A DNA stretch of 5,437 nt. Origin: [Eubacterium] saphenum. GTDB taxonomy: Bacteria; Bacillota; Clostridia; Oscillospirales; Ruminococcaceae. Positions 1 to 5,432 of the stretch are shown here, piece after piece. Location of the stretch: contig SFJQ01000102.1 in NCBI GenBank assembly GCA_004555855.1, forward strand, positions 1 to 5,437, written 5' to 3'. The first letter of the stretch is position 1; every line of letters begins with the position of its first letter. The position numbers were made by a program, and so were the translations under genes. The notes beneath the pieces are model-generated. The model did no database searches, was not told the DNA's origin, and saw only the letters and a program-made list of their open reading frames with translations.

Positions 1-72
1 CGAATGAACGCTGTCTGTGTAAAAGATATCGTAGGGCTTGTTCATTATATCGATGTATTCAAAAAGCTCCAT
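1..72 (-). CDS. AraC-family transcriptional regulator, N-terminal fragment (runs off the left edge)
   Basis: Read on the minus strand, an ATG at 72-70 opens a frame that stays open to the window edge (24 codons). It begins MELFEYIDIMNKPYDIFY and ends TDSVHS. A strong Shine-Dalgarno, GAGGTGA (84-78), sits 5 nt upstream of the ATG, so this is a real gene start. From memory of the family, the MNKPYDIFYTDS stretch resembles the lead-in to the cupin sensor domain of Clostridia AraC/XylS-type regulators, which then continue with an RPHWHY-like motif; that part lies outside the window. The gene diverges from the epimerase/mannanase pair with only 42 bp between start codons. This is the usual placement of a local sugar-responsive activator, so control of the mannan genes is a reasonable inference. 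Only 24 residues are visible, and the DNA-binding domain cannot be seen. Confidence 0.6.
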   Translation of the reverse strand, partial: MELFEYIDIMNKPYDIFYTDSVHS

Positions 73-77
73 TTCGT

Positions 78-101
78 TCACCTCACGCTTACATTTTATC
101 A
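78..101 (-). promoter_or_regulatory. Promoter -10 and Shine-Dalgarno of the divergent AraC-like gene
   Basis: On the minus strand, TGATAAAAT (101-93) reads as an extended -10 (TG, one base, TAAAAT). The Shine-Dalgarno GAGGTGA lies at 84-78. Transcription would start near 86, giving a leader of roughly 14 nt. The -35 region falls over the first codons of the epimerase gene and is a poor match. The -10 is only a reading of consensus; the Shine-Dalgarno is clear. Confidence 0.45.
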
Positions 102-114
102 CGCGGGCAAAACT

Positions 115-1287
115 ATGAACGCAGAATCTTTTCGCAAGCACCTTGAGAACGACATTATCCCGTTTTGGAACAAGATGGAGGATACCGAAAACGGCGGCTT
201 TTTCGGGTACGCGGATTTGGAAGGAAATCCCGATAAAAACAGCGTTAAGGGTTGTATTCTGAACAGCAGGATTTTGTGGTTTTATTCGGCGGCATACAAA
301 TTGCTGAAAAAACCGGAGCTTCTGGATAAAGCGGAGCACGCTTTTCGTTTTCTCGCGGAGCATTTTTACGACAGCAGATACGGCGGGGTTTTCTGGTCGG
401 TGAAGGCTGACGGCACGCCCGAGGATACCACAAAGCACACCTATAATCAGGCATTTGCAGTGTATGCGCTTTCGGTGTTTTATCAGGCGAGCGGCAAAAA
501 AGACGCGCTCAATCTTGCCTATAATCTCTATCAGCTTATGGAGAGCAAATTCCGCGATAATGACGGATATTTTGAGGCATTCAGCCGTGATTTTTCGCCC
601 GCTTCCAACGAAAAATTATCCGAAAACGGCGTTATGTCACAGCGCACAATGAACACGCTTCTCCACGTCCTTGAAGCGTACACAGAGCTTTACAGAGCCG
701 ATGGATTTTACGCGGTCGGCGACTCAATCCGCGGTGCTTTGCGGACTTTTAAGTTCAAGGTTTACGATAACGACAAGGAAATCTGCCGCGTATTTTTCGG
801 CAAATCGTACAACTCGCTGATTGATTTGGAGTCCTACGGTCACGATATCGAGGCTTCGTGGCTTATTGACAGAGCGTGCGAGGTGCTGGGCGACAAGGCT
901 TATTATTCGGAAATGCGCCCAATAATCGAGGAGCTTGCCGACGGCGCATTTTTACACGGAATTGACGCGCAAAATCATGCGATGAACAACGAGTGCGAGC
1001 GCGGCAAAGTTGATGCTAAAAAGGTTTGGTGGGTTCAGGCAGAGGCGGTCACGGGGTTTTTCAACGCTTACAAAAATCAGCCCGAGCGCACCGAATATCT
1101 CAAAATTTCCGAAGATGTCTGGGATTATATCCAAAAATACGTCATCGACAAAAAGACCGGCGAGTGGATTGAGAACATCGCGCCCGACAATACCGTGAAG
1201 CCGCATCAGGCGCTGGCTCACGCGTGGAAATGCCCGTACCACAACGGCAGAATGTGCATTGAAATGATTGGAAGGCTCGCCGATTGA
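115..1287 (+). CDS. ce: Cellobiose 2-epimerase (AGE family)
   Basis: A 390-residue cytoplasmic enzyme of the N-acylglucosamine 2-epimerase (alpha/alpha)6-barrel family. It interconverts the reducing-end glucose and mannose of beta-1,4 disaccharides, such as cellobiose to glucosyl-mannose and mannobiose to mannosyl-glucose. The family's active-site residues are visible at the Ruminococcus albus spacing: R52 (NSRILWF), H184 (LLHVLEAYTELY), H243, E246 and W249 (YGHDIEASWL), then W306 and E310 (WWVQAEAV) and H376 (WKCPYHNGRM), the last group shifted by two. There is no signal peptide. I chose the ATG at 115 because the protein then starts in register with the R. albus enzyme (about 389 aa). An in-frame ATG at position 4 would add 37 residues that only mirror the divergent gene. 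The weak point is that no good Shine-Dalgarno precedes 115. The stop is 11 nt before the next gene, so the two are probably co-transcribed. The pairing with a GH26 mannanase points to mannobiose as the physiological substrate. Confidence 0.93.
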   Translation: MNAESFRKHLENDIIPFWNKMEDTENGGFFGYADLEGNPDKNSVKGCILNSRILWFYSAAYKLLKKPELLDKAEHAFRFLAEHFYDSRYGGVFWSVKADGTPEDTTKHTYNQAFAVYALSVFYQASGKKDALNLAYNLYQLMESKFRDNDGYFEAFSRDFSPASNEKLSENGVMSQRTMNTLLHVLEAYTELYRADGFYAVGDSIRGALRTFKFKVYDNDKEICRVFFGKSYNSLIDLESYGHDIEASWLIDRACEVLGDKAYYSEMRPIIEELADGAFLHGIDAQNHAMNNECERGKVDAKKVWWVQAEAVTGFFNAYKNQPERTEYLKISEDVWDYIQKYVIDKKTGEWIENIAPDNTVKPHQALAHAWKCPYHNGRMCIEMIGRLAD

Positions 1288-1288
1288 A

Positions 1289-1293
1289 AGGAG
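1289..1293 (+). promoter_or_regulatory. Shine-Dalgarno of the GH26 mannanase gene
   Basis: AGGAG immediately after the epimerase TGA (1285-1287), 5 nt before the ATG at 1299. It fixes the mannanase start at 1299, rather than the in-frame TTG at 1284 inside the end of the epimerase gene. It also shows that the two genes are translated from one message. Confidence 0.8.
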
Positions 1294-1298
1294 AAAAT

Positions 1299-2253
1299 AT
1301 GCAGAAATCTGTAAATCCAAACGCTTCGGAGAAAGCGCAAAAGCTCTTGAATTATTTCTCGGAAACCGCGGGAAAGGCGATTGTCACGGGGCAGCACACA
1401 CAGACAAATCCGATGGAAGAAATCGGTTATATCCGCGAAAAAAACGGGCAAAGAGCCGCTGCTGCGCGGTTTTGAAATGCTGGCTTATTCGCCGAATATA
1501 AATTACGCAGACGCTTCGGAGGAGTGCCTGACGGAGGTTTATGAAAATCGCGGCACGATGGAAACAGCGCTGAAATGGGCGAAGGAAACCGATGGAATTG
1601 TCACGCTGACTTTCCACTGGTTTTCGCCGATTGGCGGTCACGACAAGAGTTTTTACGCGAAAAACACGGATTTTGACGCGGAAAAAATTCTTGTCGAGGG
1701 AACGCCCGAGCGCGCCGCTTTTTATCACGATTTGGACGTAATCGCAGGCGAACTGCAAAAATTCCGCGAAGCTGATATCCCGATTTTGTGGCGGCCTTTT
1801 CACGAAGCGGACGGCGAGTGGTTCTGGTGGGGCACGAAGGGCGCTGTTGTCGCGATGAAGCTGTATCGGCTGATGTTTGATTATTTCGTAAACGTGAAAA
1901 TGCTTGACAATCTGCTCTGGGTGTGGAATTGCGCTGCTGCGGAAGCCTATCCCGGCGATGATTTTGTGGACATTGTGTCGGTTGATATTTACCTGCAAAA
2001 ATACGAGAAAACAGATTATCACGAGCAGTACGAGCAGCTTGTCCAAGCCACTTCGCGCAGCAAAACGGCGGCTTTGGGCGAGGTCGGATATCTTCCCGAT
2101 ATCGGGCTGCTTGAGCAGTCGCACACGCCTTGGGCTTATTATATGACGTGGTCGAAGGAGTTTTGCATCGGCGAGCAATATAACAGGACGGAGTGCCTGA
2201 AAGAAATGTACGGCAACTCATACGCGATATCCAAGCCTTTTCAAAAAAGCTGA
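1299..2253 (+). pseudogene. GH26 beta-1,4-mannanase, intracellular type, broken by a single-base frameshift
   Basis: A glycoside hydrolase family 26 enzyme that hydrolyses beta-1,4-mannan or manno-oligosaccharides, probably to mannobiose for the upstream epimerase. Reading from ATG 1299, the frame gives MQKSVNPNASEKAQ through GQHTQTNP and YIREK, then shifts in an A7 run (1438-1444) and stops at TGA 1473-1475 after 58 residues. Removing one A restores IREKTGKEPLLRGFEML and an uninterrupted frame to the TGA at 2251-2253, giving 317 residues. In the restored protein, the acid/base is E169 in WRPFHEADGEWFWW and the nucleophile is E261 in ALGEVGYLP. The DFDAEKILVEGT, WVWNC and PWAYYMTWSKEF segments are also family-typical. 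There is no signal peptide, so it should act in the cytoplasm on imported oligosaccharides. Codons look uniform on both sides of the lesion and no second lesion is seen, so a sequencing or assembly error, a recent mutation, or correction by slippage are all possible. An ATG at 1477, one base after the premature stop, could restart a 258-residue product lacking the first strand. Confidence 0.85.
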
Positions 2254-2254
2254 T

Positions 2255-3001
2255 TTACACGCTTAGCGACCACATTCCGTTGATTTGCTTTGATAGAGTT
2301 TCGTAGCTCCAGAGCCGTTCGGAACGCGCTTTGCTGTTCGGGTCGCGCACGGAAAACAAGCCGTTTTCATAGCCGCAAATCAGGATAAAATGCCCGCTTG
2401 ACGTGAAATCGCCATTGCCCATCGCGCAGATTATCAGCTTGTTCTCGGCGAGCGCGTTTGCCATACTCGCTTCCCACAGCACAAGCTCCTCGGAATGCAG
2501 CCCAAGCCTTTCTGCGCCTTTGCTCATAAGCTTCCACGACGAGCCGTTTTTATAGCTCGAAAAGCCGTTTTTATCGCTGAATGTCGCTATGTAGGCGGGC
2601 GAAAGCGTTTCGTCTTTGAGAAGAAAAGCGGCTGCCATCGAAAGCGTTGTCGGACCGCAGCCGCTAAGTCCCATAAGGTCGCCCGAATACTCCATATACC
2701 CCCAGCGCTCGTCCCATTGCAGAAAAAGCGGCACGCTTCCGTTCTCGGGCAAAGTCACCGTGCAGTCAAATTTCGCGTCCTTTTTCAGCGGATAATTCAG
2801 CACAAAATCCCGCGCTTCGGGATTTCGTTCCAGCATTGCCACAAGCTCGTTTGGGTAATCGCTTGGCTTTATGCCGTTTTCCTCCGCAAACAAGCAGATT
2901 TCCGAGTTGTCAAAAGCGGCGTAATTCTGCGTTTTCGGTACAAGCAAAGCAACTGCGATAATTGCCGCCAAAAATGAAATAATGATAATTTTTGTTTTCA
3001 T
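2255..3001 (-). CDS. C39-family papain-fold cysteine peptidase, secreted or membrane-anchored
   Basis: A 248-residue protein. Residues 1-22 (MKTKIIIISFLAAIIAVALL then VP) form a signal peptide or N-terminal membrane anchor, placing the rest outside the membrane. A region around 50-72 (NELVAMLERNPEARDFVLNYP) precedes a Peptidase_C39_2-like domain from about 88 to 246. The expected catalytic set is visible: oxyanion Gln95 (LFLQWDERWGY), Cys115 (GLSGCGPTTLSM), His204 (SSGHFILICGY) and Asp220 (VRDPNSKARS). The domain is complete and ends close to the stop. Unlike C39 peptidases fused to bacteriocin ABC exporters, this is a stand-alone protein, and its substrate cannot be read from sequence. The start is set by AGGGAG (3015-3010), 8 nt before ATG 3001; a GTG at 3019 lacks its own Shine-Dalgarno. 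The gene follows the kinase gene by 82 bp on the same strand, so control by that two-component system is possible. It converges on the mannanase with one base between stop codons. Confidence 0.88.
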   Translation of the reverse strand: MKTKIIIISFLAAIIAVALLVPKTQNYAAFDNSEICLFAEENGIKPSDYPNELVAMLERNPEARDFVLNYPLKKDAKFDCTVTLPENGSVPLFLQWDERWGYMEYSGDLMGLSGCGPTTLSMAAAFLLKDETLSPAYIATFSDKNGFSSYKNGSSWKLMSKGAERLGLHSEELVLWEASMANALAENKLIICAMGNGDFTSSGHFILICGYENGLFSVRDPNSKARSERLWSYETLSKQINGMWSLSV

Positions 3002-3006
3002 AATAA

Positions 3007-3042
3007 TCACTCCCTGCACTTAATTATAAGCGCAGGGAGCGA
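3007..3042 (-). promoter_or_regulatory. Inverted repeat / hairpin covering the peptidase Shine-Dalgarno
   Basis: Plus-strand arms CTCCCTGCACTTA (3010-3022) and TAAGCGCAGGGAG (3027-3039) flank a 4-nt centre. As minus-strand RNA the element pairs from 3042 to 3007 as a 16-bp stem with a UAAU loop. Two positions (3018/3031 and 3009/3040) are G-U in minus RNA but A-C mismatches in plus RNA, which suggests selection on the minus-strand transcript. The 3' arm contains the AGGGAG ribosome site of the peptidase gene, so a long transcript from the kinase operon would hide it. It could also act as a DNA operator over the -10, or as a terminator for the kinase operon, although only a weak U-rich stretch follows on this strand. 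Confidence 0.7.
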
Positions 3043-3052
3043 GTTTTGTTTT
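3010..3052 (+). terminator. Possible plus-strand terminator using the same hairpin
   Basis: Read on the plus strand, the same inverted repeat (13-bp stem with one A-C mismatch, 4-nt loop) is followed after four bases by TTTTGTTTT (3044-3052). This could stop transcripts that run on from the mannanase, since no terminator fits in the one-base gap at 2254. Such a transcript would be antisense to the whole peptidase gene. The gap between stem and T-tract and the mismatch make this weaker than a classical terminator. Confidence 0.3.
3023..3028 (-). promoter_or_regulatory. Candidate -10 box for the peptidase gene
   Basis: A perfect TATAAT on the minus strand lies at the centre of the inverted repeat. 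Initiation 6-7 bases downstream (about 3016-3018) would give a leader of about 15 nt that starts inside the 3' arm and still carries AGGGAG. The -35 position (3046-3051, AAACAA) is a poor match and there is no TG extension, so an activator may be needed. In an AT-rich loop a chance TATAAT is possible. Confidence 0.45.
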
Positions 3053-3083
3053 AAGGAAAAATTACGAAAAAATGAATATTTTC

Positions 3084-4184
3084 TTAAATCGGAAGAACTA
3101 TCGTGAAAGTAATATCGTTGCCGCTGCAGGCTGCTGAAATTATGCCGCTGTGCAGCTCGATAATCTGCTTCGTTATAGCAAGCCCAAGTCCCGCGCCACC
3201 TGTTTTGCTGCGGCGGGAGCTGTCCAGCCGGCAGAACTTGTCGAAAATCCGCGCGAGCTTTTCCGCGGGAATCTCATCGCCGCGATTTGCGAGAGTTATC
3301 ACGATATTTCTCCCCGAAAAGTGCGCGGAGAGCTTGACTTCGCTCTCGTCCCAGCCGTAATTCACGGCGTTTCTCAAAAGATTGTCAAGAGCGCGCGCAA
3401 GCTTGTCGGCGTCCGCGTTAAGCCTGAGTCCGTTTTCGATATCGCAGGAAATTGTCATTCGTTTTTCTTCAAGCAGCGGGTAAAATTCCTCGACAAGCTG
3501 ATTGAGCATTATCGACAGGTCAACGTTTGTTTTTTCAAGCGACAGCTCGCTTAAATTCAGCCGCGTTATCTCGAAAAATTCGTTTATGAGCTGCTCGAGC
3601 CGATACGCCTTGTCAAGCGTTATCCCGATGTATTTTGCGCGCTGTTCAAGCGGCAAATCGGGCGACTCCTCGAGTATTCCGAGGTAGCCGATAATCGACG
3701 TAAGCGGCGTTTTCAAATCGTGCGCGAGGTACACGATAAGGTCGTTTTTCTGCTGCTCGGAAATCTGCCGCGCCTGCTCGTTTATCTGTATTCTGTCGCG
3801 GTAATTATTAACCGAGCTTGCAAAAGTTTTCAGCTCCTCGGGACAGTCCTCCGAGAAAACCACGGATTTCACGTCATTTAGCGCGTTTTCGGTGAGCGAA
3901 AGCAGTTTCCCGAGATGAGAAACAGTGCGGATTGTGATGATAAGAAAGCCGATAAAATAAGCGATTTGCACGATTTCTTTTCGATAATAGCAAACGAAAT
4001 TGTACACACTTGCGGCAAAATCGCGAAAGCCGTCATAGTCCGAGGCTGCGCCTTTAAAAAGCTCGTACGCGACATTGAAGAAAAGAAAGCTCAAAAGGAG
4101 CGCGGCAGCGATGAAAATTGCCGTGAAAATCGCGAGCTTTCCTATGTATTTATTTAGAATGCGGTTTTTCAATTTTGTAGCCAA
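3084..4184 (-). CDS. VanS-like sensor histidine kinase
   Basis: A 366-residue membrane sensor kinase that should autophosphorylate on a histidine and pass the phosphate to the regulator encoded just upstream. TM1 is about residues 17-37 and TM2 about 71-89, enclosing a short outside loop of about 33 residues. The HisKA domain carries H155 in VYLAHDLKTPLTSIIGYL, a form typical of VanS-like kinases. The ATPase domain shows the N box (N272 in DNLLRNAVNYG), G1 (NRGDEIP), F box (IFDKFCRLD) and G2 (GGAGLGLAI, 329-337), and ends in FTIVLPI. All catalytic boxes are present. The start is uncertain because no ATG exists: TTG 4184 gives MATKLKNRIL, TTG 4172 gives MKNRILNKYI, and the only G-rich run nearby touches the first. 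Either start overlaps the regulator gene (by 35 or 23 nt), suggesting translational coupling. The short loop gives little clue to the stimulus. No vancomycin-resistance ligase or dipeptidase gene is in the window, so resistance should not be assumed. Confidence 0.9.
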   Translation of the reverse strand: MATKLKNRILNKYIGKLAIFTAIFIAAALLLSFLFFNVAYELFKGAASDYDGFRDFAASVYNFVCYYRKEIVQIAYFIGFLIITIRTVSHLGKLLSLTENALNDVKSVVFSEDCPEELKTFASSVNNYRDRIQINEQARQISEQQKNDLIVYLAHDLKTPLTSIIGYLGILEESPDLPLEQRAKYIGITLDKAYRLEQLINEFFEITRLNLSELSLEKTNVDLSIMLNQLVEEFYPLLEEKRMTISCDIENGLRLNADADKLARALDNLLRNAVNYGWDESEVKLSAHFSGRNIVITLANRGDEIPAEKLARIFDKFCRLDSSRRSKTGGAGLGLAITKQIIELHSGIISAACSGNDITFTIVLPI

Positions 4185-4848
4185 CCCCCCAGACTGTTGT
4201 TATATAATGCGGCGCTCGCGGCTTTTCACCGAGCTTTTCGCGTATCCGCCGAATGTGTACCATCACGGTATTGTTGCTGTCGAGGTAGTCCTCGCCCCAG
4301 ACTTTCTCAAAAATCATTTCGGACGAAACCACCGTTCCTGCGTTTTCACACAGCAGCCACAGAATGTTAAATTCCGTTGGCGTAAGCGAGATTTCCTTTT
4401 CAAACAGGGAGCAGGTGTGGTTGTCCTTGTTTATCAAAAGTCCGTCGTATTCAAAAATGTTTGCGGACGGCTCGGAGTTGTAGTTTTTGTAACGCCTAAG
4501 CTGCGCCTTTACCCGCGCGGCAAGCTCCAGCGGGTTAAAAGGCTTCGTCACATAATCGTCCGCGCCGATTGATAAACCGGTTATTTTGTCGATATCCTCA
4601 GTGCGTGCCGTGAGCATTATTACAGGAAAATTGAAGCGCTCGCGGATTTTTTTGCACACCTCAAAGCCGTCATAAACCGGCATCATCACGTCAAGAATTG
4701 CCATATCAAGCTCCGCGCCGAGCGATTTCACGACATCAAGCGCCGCCGCTCCGTCAAAGCATTTGTACACTTCGTGACCGTCGTTTTTCAGGATAATTTC
4801 AACCAGCTCGGCGATTTCTTTTTCGTCATCGGCAACAAGAATTTTCAC
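4150..4848 (-). CDS. OmpR/VanR-family response regulator
   Basis: A 232-residue DNA-binding response regulator. The receiver domain (about 1-118) has the acidic pair D7 and D8 in MKILVADDEKEI, phosphoacceptor D53 in ILDVMMP, T80 in MLTART and K102 in DDYVTKPFNP. The C-terminal winged helix (about 128-228) contains ISLTPTEFNILWLL, the recognition-helix stretch SNNTVMVHIRRIREKLGE, and ends in TVWGVGYKIE, all typical of the VanR branch. The start is GTG 4848: AGAGGTGG (4861-4854) lies 5 nt upstream, and the protein then begins as family members do. A GTG at 4857 would sit inside that Shine-Dalgarno. It is the first gene of a minus-strand unit with the kinase, and probably activates its own promoter when phosphorylated, as VanR relatives do. 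Targets cannot be read directly; the downstream peptidase is the nearest candidate. Confidence 0.93.
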   Translation of the reverse strand: MKILVADDEKEIAELVEIILKNDGHEVYKCFDGAAALDVVKSLGAELDMAILDVMMPVYDGFEVCKKIRERFNFPVIMLTARTEDIDKITGLSIGADDYVTKPFNPLELAARVKAQLRRYKNYNSEPSANIFEYDGLLINKDNHTCSLFEKEISLTPTEFNILWLLCENAGTVVSSEMIFEKVWGEDYLDSNNTVMVHIRRIREKLGEKPRAPHYITTVWGVGYKIEKPHSK

Positions 4849-4870
4849 TCCAACCACCTCTTTCTCATTA

Positions 4871-4879
4871 ATTATAACA
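4871..4879 (-). promoter_or_regulatory. Extended -10 promoter of the response regulator gene
   Basis: On the minus strand, TGTTATAAT (4879-4871) matches an extended -10 (TG, one base, TATAAT). It predicts a start near 4864-4865 and a 16-nt leader that contains AGAGGTGG. The -35 at 17-bp spacing (TGTTAA, 4899-4894) is weak, as expected for a promoter relying on the TG extension or on an activator. Confidence 0.6.
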
Positions 4880-4882
4880 TAT

Positions 4883-4908
4883 TTTCCCGGATTTTAACAG
4901 GGGGGAAA
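4883..4908. repeat. Short inverted repeat over the response regulator -35 region
   Basis: TTTCCC (4883-4888) and GGGAAA (4903-4908) are separated by 14 bp and centred on the -35 position of the minus-strand promoter. This could be a dimeric operator, for example for autoregulation. Each arm is only 6 bp, in AT- and G-rich DNA, so chance is a fair alternative. Confidence 0.3.
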
Positions 4909-4963
4909 TTCTTAATTTTTTCTGATATTTTTTTCACGCTCACTCGAAAAATCCCGCGGAATT

Positions 4964-4972
4964 TGGTATAAT
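4964..4972 (+). promoter_or_regulatory. Extended -10 promoter facing the methyltransferase remnant
   Basis: TGGTATAAT on the plus strand is a perfect TATAAT with a TG extension. It lies 26 bp before the GTG at 4999 and predicts a start near 4979. No convincing -35 is seen at 16-18 bp. The promoter seems intact although the gene behind it is broken. Confidence 0.6.
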
Positions 4973-4985
4973 GAGAAAAAATGCG

Positions 4986-4991
4986 AGGAGG
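4986..4991 (+). promoter_or_regulatory. Shine-Dalgarno of the methyltransferase remnant
   Basis: A perfect AGGAGG, 7 nt before GTG 4999. It selects that GTG over the in-frame ATG at 4981, which lies upstream of it. The translation signal, like the promoter, is undamaged. Confidence 0.7.
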
Positions 4992-4998
4992 AATTGTT

Positions 4999-5405
4999 GT
5001 GGCGTTTAAATTGAACAGCGTTGTGCCGTGGGGGAGAAATCTCGGCGAGTATCGGAGTATGTTTTGCCTGACCGATGAGGATATGCGAAAGCGTATTGCG
5101 GGCTTCGGCGACGGACCTGCGAGCTTTAACTGAGAGGCAACGCGGCTTGGTTTTTCGGTTACTTCGTTTGACCCCGTTTATCGGTTTTCGGCTGAGGAGC
5201 TGGAAAACCGCATTGAGGAAGTGAGCGGGATTGTTATGGAGCAGATGCGGGAAAACGCCGAAAATTATATGTGGACGCAAATCAGACGGATTTGGTTTCA
5301 GATGTTATCAAGTATTTTGAGAAAAACCATCGTGTTGAAATTCTCGAAACGCAGTATGAATTTCAAAAGGGCGGGAACAAAATGCTGGTTATAAAGCAGA
5401 TTTAA
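4999..5405 (+). pseudogene. Class I SAM-dependent methyltransferase, degraded remnant
   Basis: From GTG 4999 the first 44 codons read MAFKLNSVVPWGRNLGEYRS, then MFCLTDEDMRKRI and the SAM-binding motif AGFGDGPASFN. An in-frame TGA (5131-5133) follows at codon 45. The same frame continues with recognisable protein: EATRLGFSVTSFDPVYRFSA through NYMWTQI, ending near 5283. From there the conserved sequence jumps to another frame, QTDLVSDVIKYFEKNHRVEI then LETQYEFQKGGNKMLVIKQI, stopping at TAA 5403-5405. By memory of intact relatives (roughly 230-245 residues), the piece between NYMWTQI and QTDLVSDV, about 100 or more codons, is missing, with the junction around 5275-5286. The remnant therefore has one nonsense codon plus one out-of-frame internal deletion. 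UGA recoding is unlikely because other genes here stop at TGA and use TGG for tryptophan. The original substrate is unknown. Confidence 0.85.
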
Positions 5406-5426
5406 TAATTTCATCGCGCTTTGCTA

Positions 5427-5432
5427 TTGACA
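5427..5432 (+). promoter_or_regulatory. Possible -35 box at the right edge
   Basis: A perfect TTGACA lies five bases before the window ends, 22 bp after the stop of the methyltransferase remnant. It could open the promoter of the next plus-strand gene. The matching -10 would fall outside the window, so this cannot be confirmed here. Confidence 0.25.

Noticed and set aside
4..114. N-terminal extension of the epimerase from ATG 4
   Set aside because: Family enzymes begin at the equivalent of ATG 115, and this stretch is the complement of the divergent AraC-like gene start and its ribosome site.
1437..1445. Programmed -1 frameshift at A AAA AAC in the mannanase
   Set aside because: A -1 shift leads to the wrong frame; only +1 or -2 restores the conserved protein, and GH26 genes are not known to need recoding.
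1384..2221. Long minus-strand open frames (264 and 206 codons) under the mannanase
   Set aside because: They have no ribosome site or recognisable protein, and the plus strand encodes a clear GH26 enzyme; they are shadows of its codon pattern.
2990..3052. TTTTGTTTT direct repeats (2990-2998 and 3044-3052) as mobile-element flanks
   Set aside because: They are low-complexity T-rich runs, one inside the peptidase coding start and one in the leader; nothing between them resembles a mobile element.
3084..4848. Vancomycin-resistance cluster
   Set aside because: Only the VanR/VanS-like pair is present, with no ligase, dehydrogenase or dipeptidase; such regulators are common in Clostridia without resistance.
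5131..5133. UGA read as tryptophan, glycine or selenocysteine in the methyltransferase
   Set aside because: The epimerase and mannanase both end at TGA and tryptophan is coded by TGG. The gene also has a separate out-of-frame deletion, so a nonsense mutation is simpler.
4912..5280. 122-codon minus-strand open frame across the methyltransferase remnant
   Set aside because: It covers two promoters and the antisense of a recognisable methyltransferase, and has no ribosome site or familiar motif.
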